Counted from the stretch's first letter, positions 21,150 through 32,584 are shown. The stretch is 64,000 bases of DNA from Fulvia fulva (GCF_020509005.1 NC_063016.1:3596001-3660000); one strand, 5' to 3'. The notes: generated from the letters alone by a model not told the origin. Program-made: numbers and translations.

Positions 21150-24066
21150 TTTTATTAGCTACTTATATTAGGAATGTAGAGATAAGTAGGAGAGCTAGCA
21201 GAAAAGTTGTTTTAGAAGATATCCTACTTATACCTAAGCTAGGAGTGAACCTAGTTTTGAAGAACCAGTTTAGTAAGTAGTTTAGTATATAACCTCTATT
21301 ATTTTCTCTTGTTTCCCTCTCTAGTAAGACTATTGTCTAGACAAAGCTCCTTAGAGGGTTCTATTCGTTAATAAGATTTCTCCTCTCCTATAAGAACGGG
21401 CACATTACTTATTATATATACTACTAATAGAGAATGCCTTTGTGACTGCTTAATTAGAGACCGACCTAAAGTAGTAGGAGCTTTAGTATAGAAGATTTAT
21501 ACACTTTAGGAAGAATTTGCTCTAGAATCTTTATAAGGTAACAGACTTGAAAGAACCTATTCCTATCCCTAAGGATAGCTTTCACTAGTGTAGAGTATGT
21601 TCAATAGTAAAGATAAAGAAGTACAAAGGCAAAGTTATAGAGAGAAGACCTAAAAGACTTACCCTTATATCTATTAATATATATAGCCTACTACTAATCT
21701 TAAGACTAGGATTTAAATACTAGCTTGAGATTATTAACAACTTCTCTAGGAAGAAGTAGACCTTTCCTCTTAAGAAAAGAGAAGATGCTCCAGTTGCTCT
21801 CTAGAACTAGAAGATCAAAGTAGAGAGGAAATCATTAGCGTAGCTAAAAGCAGTAAGACTTAATAATACAAAAGAACTTATTATATTAGTAAAGCAGTAG
21901 GAGAAGGATTTAGGGATTAGGCTCGAGCCGACTAAGGTATATAACTCTCTATAGAATGGACTAGTTGAGAGGTCAATACAAACCTTAGAGGACTCTATAA
22001 GAGCAATACTTAAAGAGGCTAAAATGCCGGTTAAATTTTGGCCTAAAGCACTAGAGGCCTAAACTTATATAAGGAACAAACTACTAAATAGCCTAGATTA
22101 CGATAGGTTTAAGATTTCACTAGATAAGGCTTTTGATAGTATTAAACCGACCATCAACTATTTGAAAGTTTAGGGATACAAAGCTATTATCTATATAGAC
22201 ATAAGATCCTAACCTTAATAGGTAAGAAGTAATAAGCTAATAAATAGGAGTAAAGAAGCAGTATTTATTAGGTATATTAAAAACATAGCTAAAGCCTAGC
22301 TCTTTTAGAAACCAGACATAAGAGCTGTTAAATAACACATATATATAGACTTCTTTAAGGACTAGCCTAGAGGTGATATAGGTCTCAATGTTCTAACATT
22401 AAATCTACTAAGTAGTATACTAGCTAGGAAGCCCTTAGGAAGGCCGAGGAAGAACGTATCCTTAGGACAATCTACCTACTATTTAGGCGTCTATTAGAGT
22501 ACACCCGAAATAGATCAGCCAATTAAGAGCCCTAAAGTTGCTTAGCCGAGAAAGCTATTTATATAACTTTCCTAACCTCCGGAGAACGTAGAGGAATTTC
22601 AGAAAATCGATTAGCTAATTAAGAGAAGCTCCCTAGATCCCTAGGAAATAGACGTTACTAGGTCATAAGTAACGGTCCCTAAATCATCCCTTAGAAAGAG
22701 AAAGGCTGACTATAATGTTAAGGGCTATAACATAAAACAGAAAGCCCTAAAATCTATAGTCCCTAAGCCCGAACTAACTACTAAAGTAGGAGAAGCAATA
22801 GACCTCTTAGAGAACCTTGCTGCTTTTTACTAAGCTTTCTTTATAGCTATATAATTAGTAGACAGTTCAATACTATAGGATAGCAAATTCCTAGAAGAAG
22901 TTAAGGAAATGGCCTTTATAGTAACTATAGAAGCTATTATATATAAGCAAGAGGTCCTAATCCTAAAATCCTATAAGGATGCTATAAATAATAAGAAATA
23001 GGGACATCTTTAGAAGGAAGCAATCCAAAAGGAACTAGATGCTCTATAGAGTAATAACACCTAGGAAAATTCTGTTCTACTAAAAGGAGCAAATCTAGTT
23101 ACATCAAGATAGGTCTTTAATATTAAGAGAAGCATTAGTAGAGCTATTGAAAAGTTCAAGGCTAGACTAGTTATAAGGGGCTTCGTATAGAAGTTTAGTG
23201 TTAACTTTATAGAGACATTTGCACCTATAGTAAGATAGGACACCCTTAGGGTATTTATAGCTATTATATATAAGAAGGATCTTCATCTTCACTAAGTAGA
23301 TATGAACAATACATTTATAGAAAGCACTCTCTATAAAGACATCTTTATGTTACTACTACTAGGAGTTGAGCTTCTACCAAATATAGTGTTCAAAATCCTT
23401 AAAAGCTTATATAGACTTAAGTAAGTAGCTAGAGATTAGAATCAACTCTGTGTGTCAAAGCTTAGAGAGATTGGATTCACACAGTCAGAAGTAGATCTAT
23501 GCCTACTTATCTATAAGAAGAGGGAGATCATAATCCTTATATATATAGATAACATCCTAATTACTACACCAAAGTTAATAGATATTCTCTAGTTTAAAAG
23601 AGAACTTAGCAAGATCTTCAAGATTAAAGATCTAGGTAAACCTGAAAAGATCCTTAGTATAAGAGTTATAAGGGACAGGAAGAGAGGAATCCTAAAACTT
23701 GACTAAGGACACTTTGTTAGGGACAGCCTAGCTAAGATAGGAATGAACTATAAGAAGGCAGCACCTATATACTCACCTATAGACAGCTATAAGGCCCTCA
23801 AACCTTCAAGCCATATAGATAAGAGGTGTGATAAGGCAGAGTACTAGAGTATTAATAGTACTTAGATGTGGCTAGTAACAATTATAAGGCTAGACATTGC
23901 TTTTGCCCTAGAAAGGATAAGCTCATTTATAAGTGACCTATCCACCTACTATATAAAGGCTTTGAAGAAGATTACTAGGTACCTAAGATCATACCCTAAT
24001 CTAGGACTTTAGTTCTTAAAGTCTAGAAAAGGACACCTTATTAGATACTATAATTCTAATTATATA
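21150..24066 (+). pseudogene. Copia Cx pol remnant: PR/IN/RT and first part of RH
   Basis: Pol of copia Cx up to the LINE-A insertion. A GAG-pre/integrase region has FHWCRVC at about 21590 and a distal integrase segment NGLVERSIQTLEDSIRAIL near 21955-22010 followed by KFWPKALEAQTYIRN. A long variable linker runs to about 22970. RT covers about 23025-23990 with RLVIRGFVQKF near 23165-23200, VRQDTLRVFIA near 23232-23265, and YIDNILI near 23545-23565, where YVDD is expected (second Asp now Asn, a G-to-A change). RNase H starts near 24040 (YYNSNY) and is cut at 24066 by the LINE. Fewer stops than in the gypsy copies. Confidence 0.82.
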
Positions 24067-24080
24067 GATAGATTTGTCAT
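24067..24080 (-). repeat. LINE-A 3' tail
   Basis: On the minus strand the element ends ATGACAAATCTATC, a short ATCT-type tandem tail in place of poly(A). A2 ends with three repeats, and A1 has the variant (AATCT)n. Confidence 0.7.
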
Positions 24081-24139
24081 TCCCCTGTTCTAGGACCCTA
24101 TCCGGCCTATGCAGGTATATATCTATTGTTATGTACAAA

Positions 24140-24164
24140 GGGAAACCCGAATAGGTGAAAACCC
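24140..24164 (-). promoter_or_regulatory. Conserved 3'-UTR stem-loop of LINE-A
   Basis: On the minus strand GGG-TTTTC-ACC-TATTC-GGGT-TT-CCC can fold with GGG/CCC and ACC/GGT stems and an internal loop. The equivalent element is present in LINE-B at 43306-43331, although the surrounding 3' UTRs differ. A role in recognition by the LINE reverse transcriptase is inference. Confidence 0.5.
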
Positions 24165-24236
24165 TTCCCGCCCCCGACTACTCCTTGTCTAGATTAGCTT
24201 TCCCTCTGAACGTACGTAGTCCATGTCACTACCCCG

Positions 24237-27200
24237 TTAGCCCCCGCTCCTAGCCGGTCTCGTCGCGCTGCGTCGTGTCCTCTCTTCCTGCACTGCTCCT
24301 ACTAGGCGGTACTGTTCTAGCCAGCCCTTCTCTAGTATCCAGTTCGTAATGCGCCGTAGGTCTTCAGCGTTGTTAAGAAGTGCCCCAATCGTCCGGTTCC
24401 TCGCCTTTGCCATCCACTCCCCCCTTCCTAGCGACCACCTCGGACAGACGAGGAGTGCGTGCCGTACGTTCTGGGAGCGATAGCCGCAGGGGCAGCTAGT
24501 ATTCGTGTATCCTGGAACCTTCCTCCATGATAGGTACCCCTGGAGGCCGATGTGTTCGCTTCGCAGTTGGGTTGCTATGCTACTCTGTGCCCTCGTAAGG
24601 CGGTAGTGGATGAGCTTCGGGGGGTGCTTGACCGCGGATTTTGTAGCTGACCATTCCTTAGGTTGTCCCGCTGGCTGAGGGCGTCCACTATGCCCTACAA
24701 CCTGGTTGTTCCACCTCTCTTTCCATAGTTGCTCTACAAACGATTTCTCACCTTCCCATTGTGTTGCTAGCTGTTCGTCCCTTGCCCGGTAGTTCGGCTC
24801 GTTTCCGGGTCGAATGCCCTTGTGCGCTGGTACTGATTCGCGGGCCCTTGCGACTGCACTGGCGATGACCTTCTGTACTGGGTACTGTGCCGACTTGCCT
24901 AAGTAGGAGGTCCGTAGTCCCTGGATGTATAGGTCGATCGGCGGTATAGCGGTCTCGTGCTCAAGCATCCTCGTTGGTGTCGACTTATATGCCCCGGTGA
25001 CCTTCCTTAGGCATTGGTTTTGGATCTTCGCTAGCGGCGCGACGAGTCCCTTCGATGGGCAGGCCCTCTCGCCTAAGGACCACACTTGGCTGCCATAGGT
25101 AAGGACTGGCCGTACAATAGCCGTATATAGAAGTCGTGACTGCCGGAAGTCCGCCCCCCATGTGGACGCAGTGAGCCTCTGGCATGATGCCATATTCTGT
25201 TCAGCTTTCCGTAATATTGCCTGTACGTGCTTCCTCCACCGTAGCGCCGGGTCCACCCATAGTCCGAGGATCCTGAGCTGATTTGCCGGGTTAGTCGTGT
25301 GCCCCTGTATCTGGATAGAAGCTTGCATATTGTGGAACCGTGGCCGGCGCGTAAAGTGTATTAGACTGTACTTTTCTAGGGCAAACCGAGCCCCGTGCCT
25401 CCTAGCCTAGTCCTCGTAGATCTTATACTTCTCTTCTAGTAGCCTATAGTTCTCCTTAGTCGAGGAAGACTACGCTAGGATATTCGTGTCGTCTACGAAG
25501 CCGCTCGTAGCGGTGTTCTAGGATTCTAGGGCTAGGAGTAGCGTCGCTATAAAGAAGAGGAACAGAATAGGTACTAGCGTTAAGCCTTACGGGATTCTAG
25601 TGTAGACTACTTGAAATAGGCTTCTATACTAGCCGACTAGGATCGACGTACTACGGTTTTAGAGGTAGGACCGTACGAAGTTAACAAGCTACTTAGGGAG
25701 TCCCTTCGACCTTAGGATATAGAGTAGCCGCGGGTATAACACGTAGTCGAAGGCTCCCGATATGTCTAGGCTAAGTAAGGAAGCCACCTTGTCCCTATTC
25801 TTATACTAGATAGCCTTTACCTAAGAGGTGATAAGTTCTATCGCGGATAGCGTCGATCGCTATAGGCGCGCACCTATCTAGGTGTCCGGGAGTAGGGAGT
25901 GTTCCTCTACCGCCTCGGAGAGTCTCGTTATAACTAGCTTCTTAAGCGCCTTCCTAAGAGTATTAAGGAGCGCAATTAGGCGGTACGACTTTACCTACGT
26001 ATAGTCTTCCTTCTACGGCTTACGTAGGACTACTATCGTCGATTGTTTAAAAGCTATCGGGTAGTACCCGGTCTGTAGGTAGGCGTTAAAGATCGCTATA
26101 ACTACTAGGGCTAGTTGATCTCTACACTTCTTTAGTAGCTCGTTTAGGATCCTATCCGGCCCCGGGGCTTTCTTCGCCGGCAACTTCCTTAGTATAGCGG
26201 CAACTTCTCCCTCGGACACCTCCTATTAGACCGCGATACTAGGGGCTAGGGGAGTAGAGCTGTTTATATCGCTTAGATTAGCCTCGACTAGGGGCGGGAA
26301 GAACTTGCTAGCTAGTAGACGCGCCTTAGCCTCGGGGTCGCTAACCGGGCTACTAGGCGATTATAGCGCTAGGATAGAGAAGGAGGGGCCCTATATAGGG
26401 TCCTGTCGGGCCTATTTCGCTAGCTTCTACATCCTCTCTAGCTTGCCGGCGATTTCTTCTACTATAGCCCTCTAGCCGACTGCTTTCTCCCTTCGTATTA
26501 TAGCTTTCTTCTGTTAATATGCCTCCCTATATACGTTCTAGGCCTCCTCGCTATAGCTACTCGTCTATACCCGGCGGGCTCTCCTTGCTTCTCTTACTAC
26601 CGTAGTGCACTCCGGCGTCTAGTATAGTTTGGACCATGTCGTTGGTTGGGCAAGCGGAACGTGAAGTGAGGTCGCTTTTCTTATTTCGTCTGTCAACCCC
26701 TGGACTGCTTCGTCTATCTCGTCTTTACTGTTGTATTGCTGCTGCGCGATCTGGACTAGCCTCTTGGAGTCATCGAGGTACGCCTGGATGTTGGCCCAGT
26801 GGGCCTTTCCCCAGTTTGGCTTAGGGGTTCTCGCTGGTGTGCGTTGTATCTGTGTCGCAATAGAGGTCCTGACTGGCATGTGGTCTGACGACGCCTCGAG
26901 TTCATGTTCGATCCCACAGTAGGTTACCGTGTGGTAGTGGCTATCTGAGATCCAGGAGAGGTCGATCGTGCCTTGGAGTCCCCCTCTCTTCCAGGTGCCC
27001 AGGTCCTTCGGGGTATTGAGGGCAATTGCGTTGCTCGCCATCAAGTCGAGTACTTCGTCGGCTATAGGGTGCGGCTGCATAAGGCTTTCCCAGGAAGGGT
27101 GGTGTATGTTGAAGTCTCCTACTACGATGTGGCACCCTTGTCTCTTGAGCGCACTGTCTAGGTGTCTGCAGACCCCTAGGTCGCGGCTAGACCTCGAGGC

Positions 27201-27560
27201 TGGCGGTTGCATGTATAGGTTGTGTATCCAGGTGCTACCCACGTGGAGGGAGGTAATATCGCCCCCGCCTTCTTCGTCTGCGTAGTACACTACCTCCCAG
27301 TCGGATTCTAGTATGTCCTTGCTGACATAGAAGCACGTGCGGGGTCTGCCGTCGCCTCGTAGGCATGTCGTGTAGCCTGGTGACTTGCAGGTCGTTGGTC
27401 TCTTATGGTGCGGGTTAATCCATGGCTCCTGGATTGCAAGGACGTGGTGGACGCGCGGGTCCGCCTCGTGTAGGAAATGGTTCTGGACTATATCCTTGCT
27501 ATGGTTGACGTTATACTGGATGATGCTAAGCGTGTCGAGGCTAGTCATCGGCATCGACAA
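24237..27560 (-). pseudogene. LINE-A ORF2 (endonuclease-RT), interrupted by a RIPed block
   Basis: Two open parts remain. The N-terminal part (27560-26619) is an AP-type endonuclease: IIQYNVNHSKD at the start, AIQEPW, VVGDFNIHHP and SSDHMPV. It ends at a TAG where LINE-B has Trp (FWTPEC). The middle (about 26640-25408) carries many TAG/TAA stops but keeps RT landmarks: KKAPGPDRILNELL (about 26150) and SGFVDDTN (about 25490). The C-terminal part is open from the TAG near 25408 down to 24237, with LRILGLWVDP, TSTWGADF, YGSQVW, HIGLQGYL and a CPCGYRSQNVRHALLVC zinc motif near 24490. It overlaps ORF1 by up to 20 nt. It cannot make a full RT, so the copy is not autonomous. Confidence 0.92.
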
Positions 27561-28818
27561 TCATTTCCTCTGTATCGTCCTGTGTCCTACTGCCCTGTGC
27601 GTCCTGGTCTACGCCTATCGGCTGTGTACTAAAGGGGAGCCGGGCCTGGTTAGATTCCCTCGCCGCAGCTAGCAGAGCACGTGGCCTCCCGTACGCCCTA
27701 GGCTGCGCATCCTTTACATCGTTCTCGGCCCTAGGGCGCTTGTGCCCGACCGCCGCTAGTAGGTTCCGGTGTGGGCTAGCCTCACGGTCGCCGTAGAATC
27801 TTGGGGCGACGGTTCTGTTTGTGATTGCCTTGTTTTTCGCTAGTTTCCGCTGTGGGCATTCCGCACTATACGATGGGTGGTGCCCCGGACAGTTCGCGCA
27901 CCGTCTCGTAGTCGATGTACAGTCCCTAGACATATGGTCTCCTGCACAGTTCGAGCAGGCCTGCTTGTTTGTGCACGTGTAGGTTTGGTGTCCATACTGT
28001 TGGCATTTGAAGCATTGGAGGACACGAAAGGATGAGGAGTGCTTTTCTACTGTCTTGAGGCTGTATTGCCAGACCAGGCCTTGTTCTATCGCTAGATCCG
28101 CCGCTTTCGCGTCTTGTAGCCATACTATTAGCGCCGAGGCCTTCTTGCCTTCTGGCCATTTCCTATGGAGCCAAGTCGCCTTCTGGATTGGAGAGTTAAG
28201 AGTGACCGGGTTGTCCTCTTGGAGAGCGCGTAGGTGACCCTGGTTGGTTGGGTCAAACTCCTTAGGCATGTCGTGGACTAGGATCGTGAATTGTTTCGTT
28301 GAGACCTTCGCTGATGCCGCAACCTTAGATGCCCACTGTGGCTGTGCCTCTAGGTGCCTCCTAGCAGTAGCAGAGCTAGTATAGATCTGTAGAGTGCCGT
28401 TGGACTGTTGGTTCACTGCGACCACCCCTGGTTGGTTGATTCGTTGGGCGAGCTCCTTGTTCGATAGCTTCGCAACTTCGGCCTGGTCTTCCTTTGCTGC
28501 AATGCGGATCGTAACTGCATCGTGCGTTGGGCGGGGGCCTGGTATCGATGCCGCGACCGATGCCCAGCTATGGGGGTGTTGATTCCGGGTGGCCTTGCTA
28601 ATCGCCTGGGACGTCGTCCTCATTTCTTGTTGCCCTCGGTGATACGACAGTACAAGCGCCGTGCGTAGCTGAGTGATCATTACCTGTAGAGACCGGTAAG
28701 GGAGCTGATCGTTAGTTTCCATGCTTTTTGCGTCCTCTATAAGTTGCTGCCAGTTGTCTTGGGGGGGCTTCGCCTGTAGGGCCGTAGGCGCCGTTAGTGC
28801 CGTAGCCTGGGCTGCCAT
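27541..28818 (-). CDS. LINE-A ORF1, nucleic-acid-binding gag-like protein (425 aa)
   Basis: Intact 425-residue ORF1 of a Tad-like LINE; such proteins bind LINE RNA and form the RNP. Start: GGCAATGG at 28818. The N-terminal half is polar with no recognised domain, and residues about 90-200 resemble the central region of LINE-B ORF1. Three knuckles follow at about residues 269-330: CFKCQQYGHQTYTC, CSNCAGDHMSRDC and CANCPGHHPSYSAEC. A basic, Arg/Lys-rich region and an acidic tail (EEMIVDADD) end the protein. The stop TAG lies inside ORF2's start region: an ORF2 ATG begins 5 nt before it (ATGACTAG), which fits stop-restart translation. It has normal CA/TG content, unlike the surrounding copia. 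Confidence 0.9.
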   Translation of the reverse strand: MAAQATALTAPTALQAKPPQDNWQQLIEDAKSMETNDQLPYRSLQVMITQLRTALVLSYHRGQQEMRTTSQAISKATRNQHPHSWASVAASIPGPRPTHDAVTIRIAAKEDQAEVAKLSNKELAQRINQPGVVAVNQQSNGTLQIYTSSATARRHLEAQPQWASKVAASAKVSTKQFTILVHDMPKEFDPTNQGHLRALQEDNPVTLNSPIQKATWLHRKWPEGKKASALIVWLQDAKAADLAIEQGLVWQYSLKTVEKHSSSFRVLQCFKCQQYGHQTYTCTNKQACSNCAGDHMSRDCTSTTRRCANCPGHHPSYSAECPQRKLAKNKAITNRTVAPRFYGDREASPHRNLLAAVGHKRPRAENDVKDAQPRAYGRPRALLAAARESNQARLPFSTQPIGVDQDAQGSRTQDDTEEMIVDADD

Positions 28819-29059
28819 TGCCTAGGAGTTGCCTAATGTAGCTAGGCACCTCCGCGGCGTTTGGAGCTGAAGAAACAGGGTGAAGAGAGCTTCAAGCTGT
28901 CCAGATTGAATGAGGTAGAACTCCCTCAGTCCTAGGGGCAGTGGCCTGCTTTTTATATCGTTGGAATGGCCTTGATAAGAGCTTTCGAATGTGTCGTGTT
29001 TTGGCGCAGAGATCGATGATTCCCTCAGGATACGATAATCCCTCTTCTCTAATTATATA

Positions 29060-29616
29060 ATAGACAAAGTAGATAGAGTCTCAATACTTAGGTATGTCTT
29101 CTTCCTCTATAGGGCACTAGTTTCTTAGATAATTAAGAAGCAAAAGTCTATAGCAACATCTATAATAGAGGCTGAATATATAGCTATAAATGTATATACG
29201 AAGCAGTCCTAATTCCTAGCTTCACTACTAAGAGAAATAGATTGTCTAGAGTTAGTAGGAGACTGTTCCTATTAACCAAGAATCACTAGAAACTAGGAGA
29301 CTGTATCAAATTTGAGACTAGTCTAATTAAGAGGTGATAATCAAGCTGCCCTTACCCTAGTAAAAGATATATATGTTTATAATTAGTCGAAGCATATTGA
29401 CATTGCCTATAACGCTATTAGGAAACTTTAGTAGAGGAGGCTTATGGCTATTAAGTACACCCTAACCTCTAAGATAGTTATAGACGGGTTTATAAAACTA
29501 AAGACTAGTCTACACTTCTAGAGGTTTATAAGCTAGCTAAACCTATTATAGAAAGGTCTAAGTACTATTAATAGGAAGTGAGTAGACTATAACCTCCTAT
29601 ACGAGATAAGTAGGAG
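29060..29616 (+). pseudogene. Copia Cx RNase H, continuation after the LINE
   Basis: Continues the frame cut at 24066: DKVDRVSIL near 29073-29100, then IIEAEYIAIN near 29160-29190 and REIDCLELVG near 29230-29260, the usual copia RNase H end. It runs to a purine-rich stretch (agtaggag) directly before the 3' LTR. Confidence 0.82.
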
Positions 29617-29851
29617 TGTTAAGATGTAGCATCTCAAAGGGAGTCAATAATTAGGAAGTGATCTAGTAGCCTAAGGTATCCACGATGACTTAGCTTATAG
29701 GGAGATACCTTCTCTCCCCTTTAGCTTAGATAGACATCTAACATAATCAACATATTAGTTCCTAATATATTGCTATATACTCGTACTATTAGTTAGTTAA
29801 AGATTGATCTCTTACTCTACTCTACTACTATCTACCCGTACCTGTTTAACA
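29617..29851 (+). repeat. 3' LTR of copia Cx (235 bp)
   Basis: Begins TGTTAAGATGTAGC and ends TTTAACA, keeping intact TG/CA ends. Followed by TTCCT, the target repeat, and then by LINE-A1 sequence. Confidence 0.92.
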
Positions 29852-29856
29852 TTCCT

Positions 29857-31350
29857 CTTCTTTATAGCGACGCTACTCCTAGCCCTAGAATCCTAGAACA
29901 CCGCTACGAGCGGCTTCGTAGACGATACGAACATCCTAGCGTAGTCTTCCTCGACTAAGGAGAACTATAGACTACTAGAAGAGAAGTATAAGATCTACGA
30001 GGACTAGGCTAGGAGGTATAGGGCCCGGTTTGCCCTAGAAAAATATAATCTAATACACTTTACGCGCCGGCTACGGTTCTATAATATATATACTTCTATC
30101 TAGATATAGGGGTATACGACTAACCCGGTAAATCAGCTTAGGATCCTCGGACTATAGGTAGACCCGGCGCTACGGTAGAGGAAGTACGTATAGGTAATAT
30201 TACGGAAAGCTAAACAGAATATAGCATTATACTAGAGGCTTACTACGTCTATATAGGGGGCGGACTTTCGGTAGTTACGACTTCTATATATAGCTATTAT
30301 ACGGCTAGTCCTTACCTATAGTAGCTAAGTATATTCCTTAGGCGAGAGGGCCTATCTATTAAAGGGACTCGTCGCGCCGCTAGCGAAGATCTAAAACTAA
30401 TGCCTAAGGAAGGTCACCGGGGTATATAAGTCGAAACTAACGAGGATGCTTAAGTACGAGACCGCTATATCGCCGATCGACCTATATATCTAGGGACTAC
30501 GGACCTCCTACTTAGGCAAGTCGGCATAGTACCTAGTATAGAAGGTCATCGCTAGTATAGTCGTAAGGGCCCGCGAATTAGTACTAGCGTATAAGGGCAT
30601 TCGACCCGGAAACGAGCCGAACTACCGGGTAAGGGACGAATAGCTAGTAATATAATAGGAAGGTAAGAAATCGTTTATAGAGCAACTATAGAAAGAGAGG
30701 TAGAATAACTAGGTTGTAGGGTATAGTAGACGCCCTTAGCTAGCGGGATAACCTAAGGAATAGTCAGCTACGAAATCCGCGGTTAAGTACCCCCCGAAGC
30801 TTATCTACTACCGCCTTACGAGGGTATAGAGTAGTATAGTAACCTAACTACGAAGCAAACATATCGGCCTCTAGGGGTACCTATTATAGAGGAAGGTTCT
30901 AGAATATACGGATACTAGCTGCCCCTACGGCTATTACTCCTAGAATGTACGGTACGTACTCCTCGTCTACCCGAGGTAGTCGCTAGGAAGGGGGGAGTAG
31001 ATAGTAAAGGCAAGGAACCGGACGATTAGGGCACTTCTTAATAACGTTAAGGACCTACGGCGTATTACGAACTAGATACTAGAGAAGGGCTAGCTAGAAT
31101 AGTACCGCCTAGTAGGAGTAGTATAGAAAGAGAGGATACGGCGTAGCGCGACGAGATCGGCTAGGAGCGGGGGCTAACGGGGTAGTAATATAGACTACGT
31201 ACGTTTCGAGGGAAAGCTAATCTAGATAAGGAGAAGTCGGGGGCGGGAAGGGTTTTTACCTATTCGGGTTTCCCTTTATATATAATAATAGATATATACC
31301 TATATAGGCCGAGTAGGGTCCTAGAATAGGGGAATAATAAATCTAATCTA
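29857..31350 (+). pseudogene. LINE-A1 ORF2 3' part and 3' end, broken
   Basis: Continuation of ORF2 after the copia insertion: SGFVDDTNIL at about 29910-29940, the LRILGLWVDP-equivalent near 30140, the Cys-rich end near 30910-30960, then the 3' UTR with the stem-loop (RIPed, TTTTTACC) near 31245-31270 and the tail. Stops throughout. Confidence 0.85.
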
Positions 31351-32481
31351 ATCTATTATTAGGTCGTAGACGGTTTCTATTACGTCCTCGGTCGTTATTA
31401 CTATTACCGTTATTATCGTTACTACTACCTCCGCCGCCGCCGCCTCTACTAGTAGCTTTACGATACTTACGTATTAGCTACTCGAGTAAAGTCTCGCGCG
31501 GAGGTAAATAGGAGGGTCGGCGACTAGAGCGGCCTCTATTCTATATAGTGTCTTTAGTAGCTTAGAGTCGAGTCTTTAGATTGTTAACCTCCTTCTATAG
31601 AGCCTAGTTCTTAGCTTCGGCATCCTATACCTTCTTCTTCTCCTCTTATAACTTTACTAGGTTATAATCCTTCTTACTCTTTAGGTCTACGGCTATCTTC
31701 TATATTATAGCCTTCTCGCTTCATAGTATCTTATAGATACGGTCATACTCGGTATATAGCGTAGTGTACTAGGTGTTCTAGAGGTTGTTAGCTCGCTCTA
31801 TTATATCGAGTTGTCTACCTTTAGTGATCGCTATATATACTACCTATAGTACGAAGTCGTAGGTAGTCTTTAGGTACTAGGATATAAGGGTCGTAAGTTT
31901 GTCTAGTATAATATTCTAGTATTCGGATACAAGAATGTGCTCTACCTCGTCGAGTAATAGGTACGCCTCGTCTAGGTCGCCGCCTAGGTTCTCTTCGAGC
32001 TTAAACTCGAACAGTTCTATAAAGTCAATCTTACTACCTTCTTCTCGCTCGAAGGCTTTCTAGTAAGCTTTATTAATTTCCTATTATAGCGCGATACCGG
32101 TATCTACTATAACCCGCCGGTTATCGTCCTATATCTAACTCCGAGGAAAAGAGGAGAGGTCGGGGAAAAGAGATATACGCTACTTACCTTTGCCCTTAGG
32201 CTTTAGTAGCGGTAGTATACCGCCGTTTGTCTATAAAGTTATGTTATCTAGGTTCGGGAGAGGCGTAACGAGGCCTGTTTCCTAACTTTCTACGAGCGCG
32301 CGACTACCTACTAATAATATCGCCGCGTTACGTTCTCTAGGCATTTCCGCGCTATACGCCTTACCGTGTTCTGTATTCTAATACGACTGTACGCGTTCTT
32401 CGAGTTCTATAGTTCTGTCTATTCCTATTATTACGCGTCCCTTACCTAGATCTACGATCTAGGTAGGGTAGTAGAATAAAC
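31351..32481 (-). pseudogene. Gypsy gag remnant (Gypsy-4 family or relative)
   Basis: On the minus strand, reading through stops from about 32450 down, there is an N-terminal part (EMPRERNAAILLVGSRALVE, about 32345-32290), a helical acidic part (KIDFIELFEFKLEENLGGDL, about 32030-31970), a coiled-coil-like segment rich in K, E and Q (EKAII... to LQKEVNNLKTRL, about 31720-31570), and a poly-Gly run from a GCC/CCG triplet stretch at 31431-31447. This matches the layout of fungal gypsy gag proteins, though I cannot name the family. It lies directly downstream, in minus orientation, of the end of the Gypsy-4 LTR (32482), as a gag should. It is cut at 31351 by LINE-A1. Confidence 0.55.
32443..32465. 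repeat. Inverted repeat, 10-bp arms, 3-bp spacer
   Basis: TACCTAGATC (32443-32452) is followed after TAC by its exact complement GATCTAGGTA (32456-32465). It sits about 17 bp from the LTR end, at the start of the gag-side internal region. It may be accidental given the CTAG richness created by RIP. Confidence 0.4.
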
Positions 32482-32584
32482 TATAAGGGCGCGCGTACTA
32501 TAGGGTCCGAATAAGAGAGTTATTATTCTACGAAGCTACGAAAGAGGAGCGCGAGGCGCGGCGAAGTTATAAAGTAAAGCTAAT

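Larger units (their letters stand above)
24067..29047 (-). mobile_element. LINE-A young copy, full length, with a RIPed central block
   Basis: A 4981-bp minus-strand LINE inserted into the RNase H of copia Cx, flanked by the 12-bp target duplication TCTAATTATATA (24055-24066, 29048-29059). It has a 5' UTR (about 28819-29047), ORF1 (27541-28818, intact), ORF2 (24237-27560, broken in the middle), a 170-bp 3' UTR, and a short (ATCT)n tail at the left end. CA/TG content is normal from 24070 to about 25400 and from about 26640 to 29030. Between them, RT-coding sequence is stop-riddled and CpA-depleted. The length agrees with RIPed copy A2 (4984 bp), so this is a full-length insertion. Confidence 0.93.
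19239..29851 (+). mobile_element. Ty1/copia retrotransposon Cx, complete, carrying a LINE-A insertion
   Basis: Complete copia element with 235-bp LTRs (19239-19473, 29617-29851; ends TGTTAA...TTAACA, partly RIPed to TATTAA/TTAATA) and 5-bp target duplication TTCCT (19234-19238, 29852-29856). It sits in the ORF2 RT region of LINE-A1. Without the inserted LINE-A (24067-29047 plus its duplication) it is about 5.6 kb, a normal copia size. The order gag, zinc-knuckle-like, GAG-pre/integrase, RT, RNase H is the copia order. It keeps more CA and TG than the gypsy copies, so it is less mutated. Confidence 0.93.
15767..31350 (+). mobile_element. LINE-A copy A1, near full length, RIP-degraded, split by copia Cx
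   Basis: Plus-strand LINE-A running about 15767-19238 and resuming at 29857-31350, with copia Cx between. Rejoined it is close to the 4.98 kb of the other full copies. It contains a degenerate ORF1 (start codon ATA at 15978-15980 where the young copy has ATG; zinc knuckles near 16780-16920), ORF2 endonuclease (about 17270-17950), RT (about 18600-19230, continuing 29857-30000 with SGFVDD near 29912) and a C-terminal Cys-rich end near 30910-30960. It ends in the tail aatctaatctaatct (31340-31354). Every frame is broken by TAG/TAA. A possible CTATTAT target repeat (15760-15766 and 31353-31359) is short and tentative. Confidence 0.85.

Noticed and set aside
31431..31447. GCC/CCG triplet repeat
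   Set aside because: Explained as the poly-Gly run of a gag remnant on the minus strand; too short to be a notable repeat.
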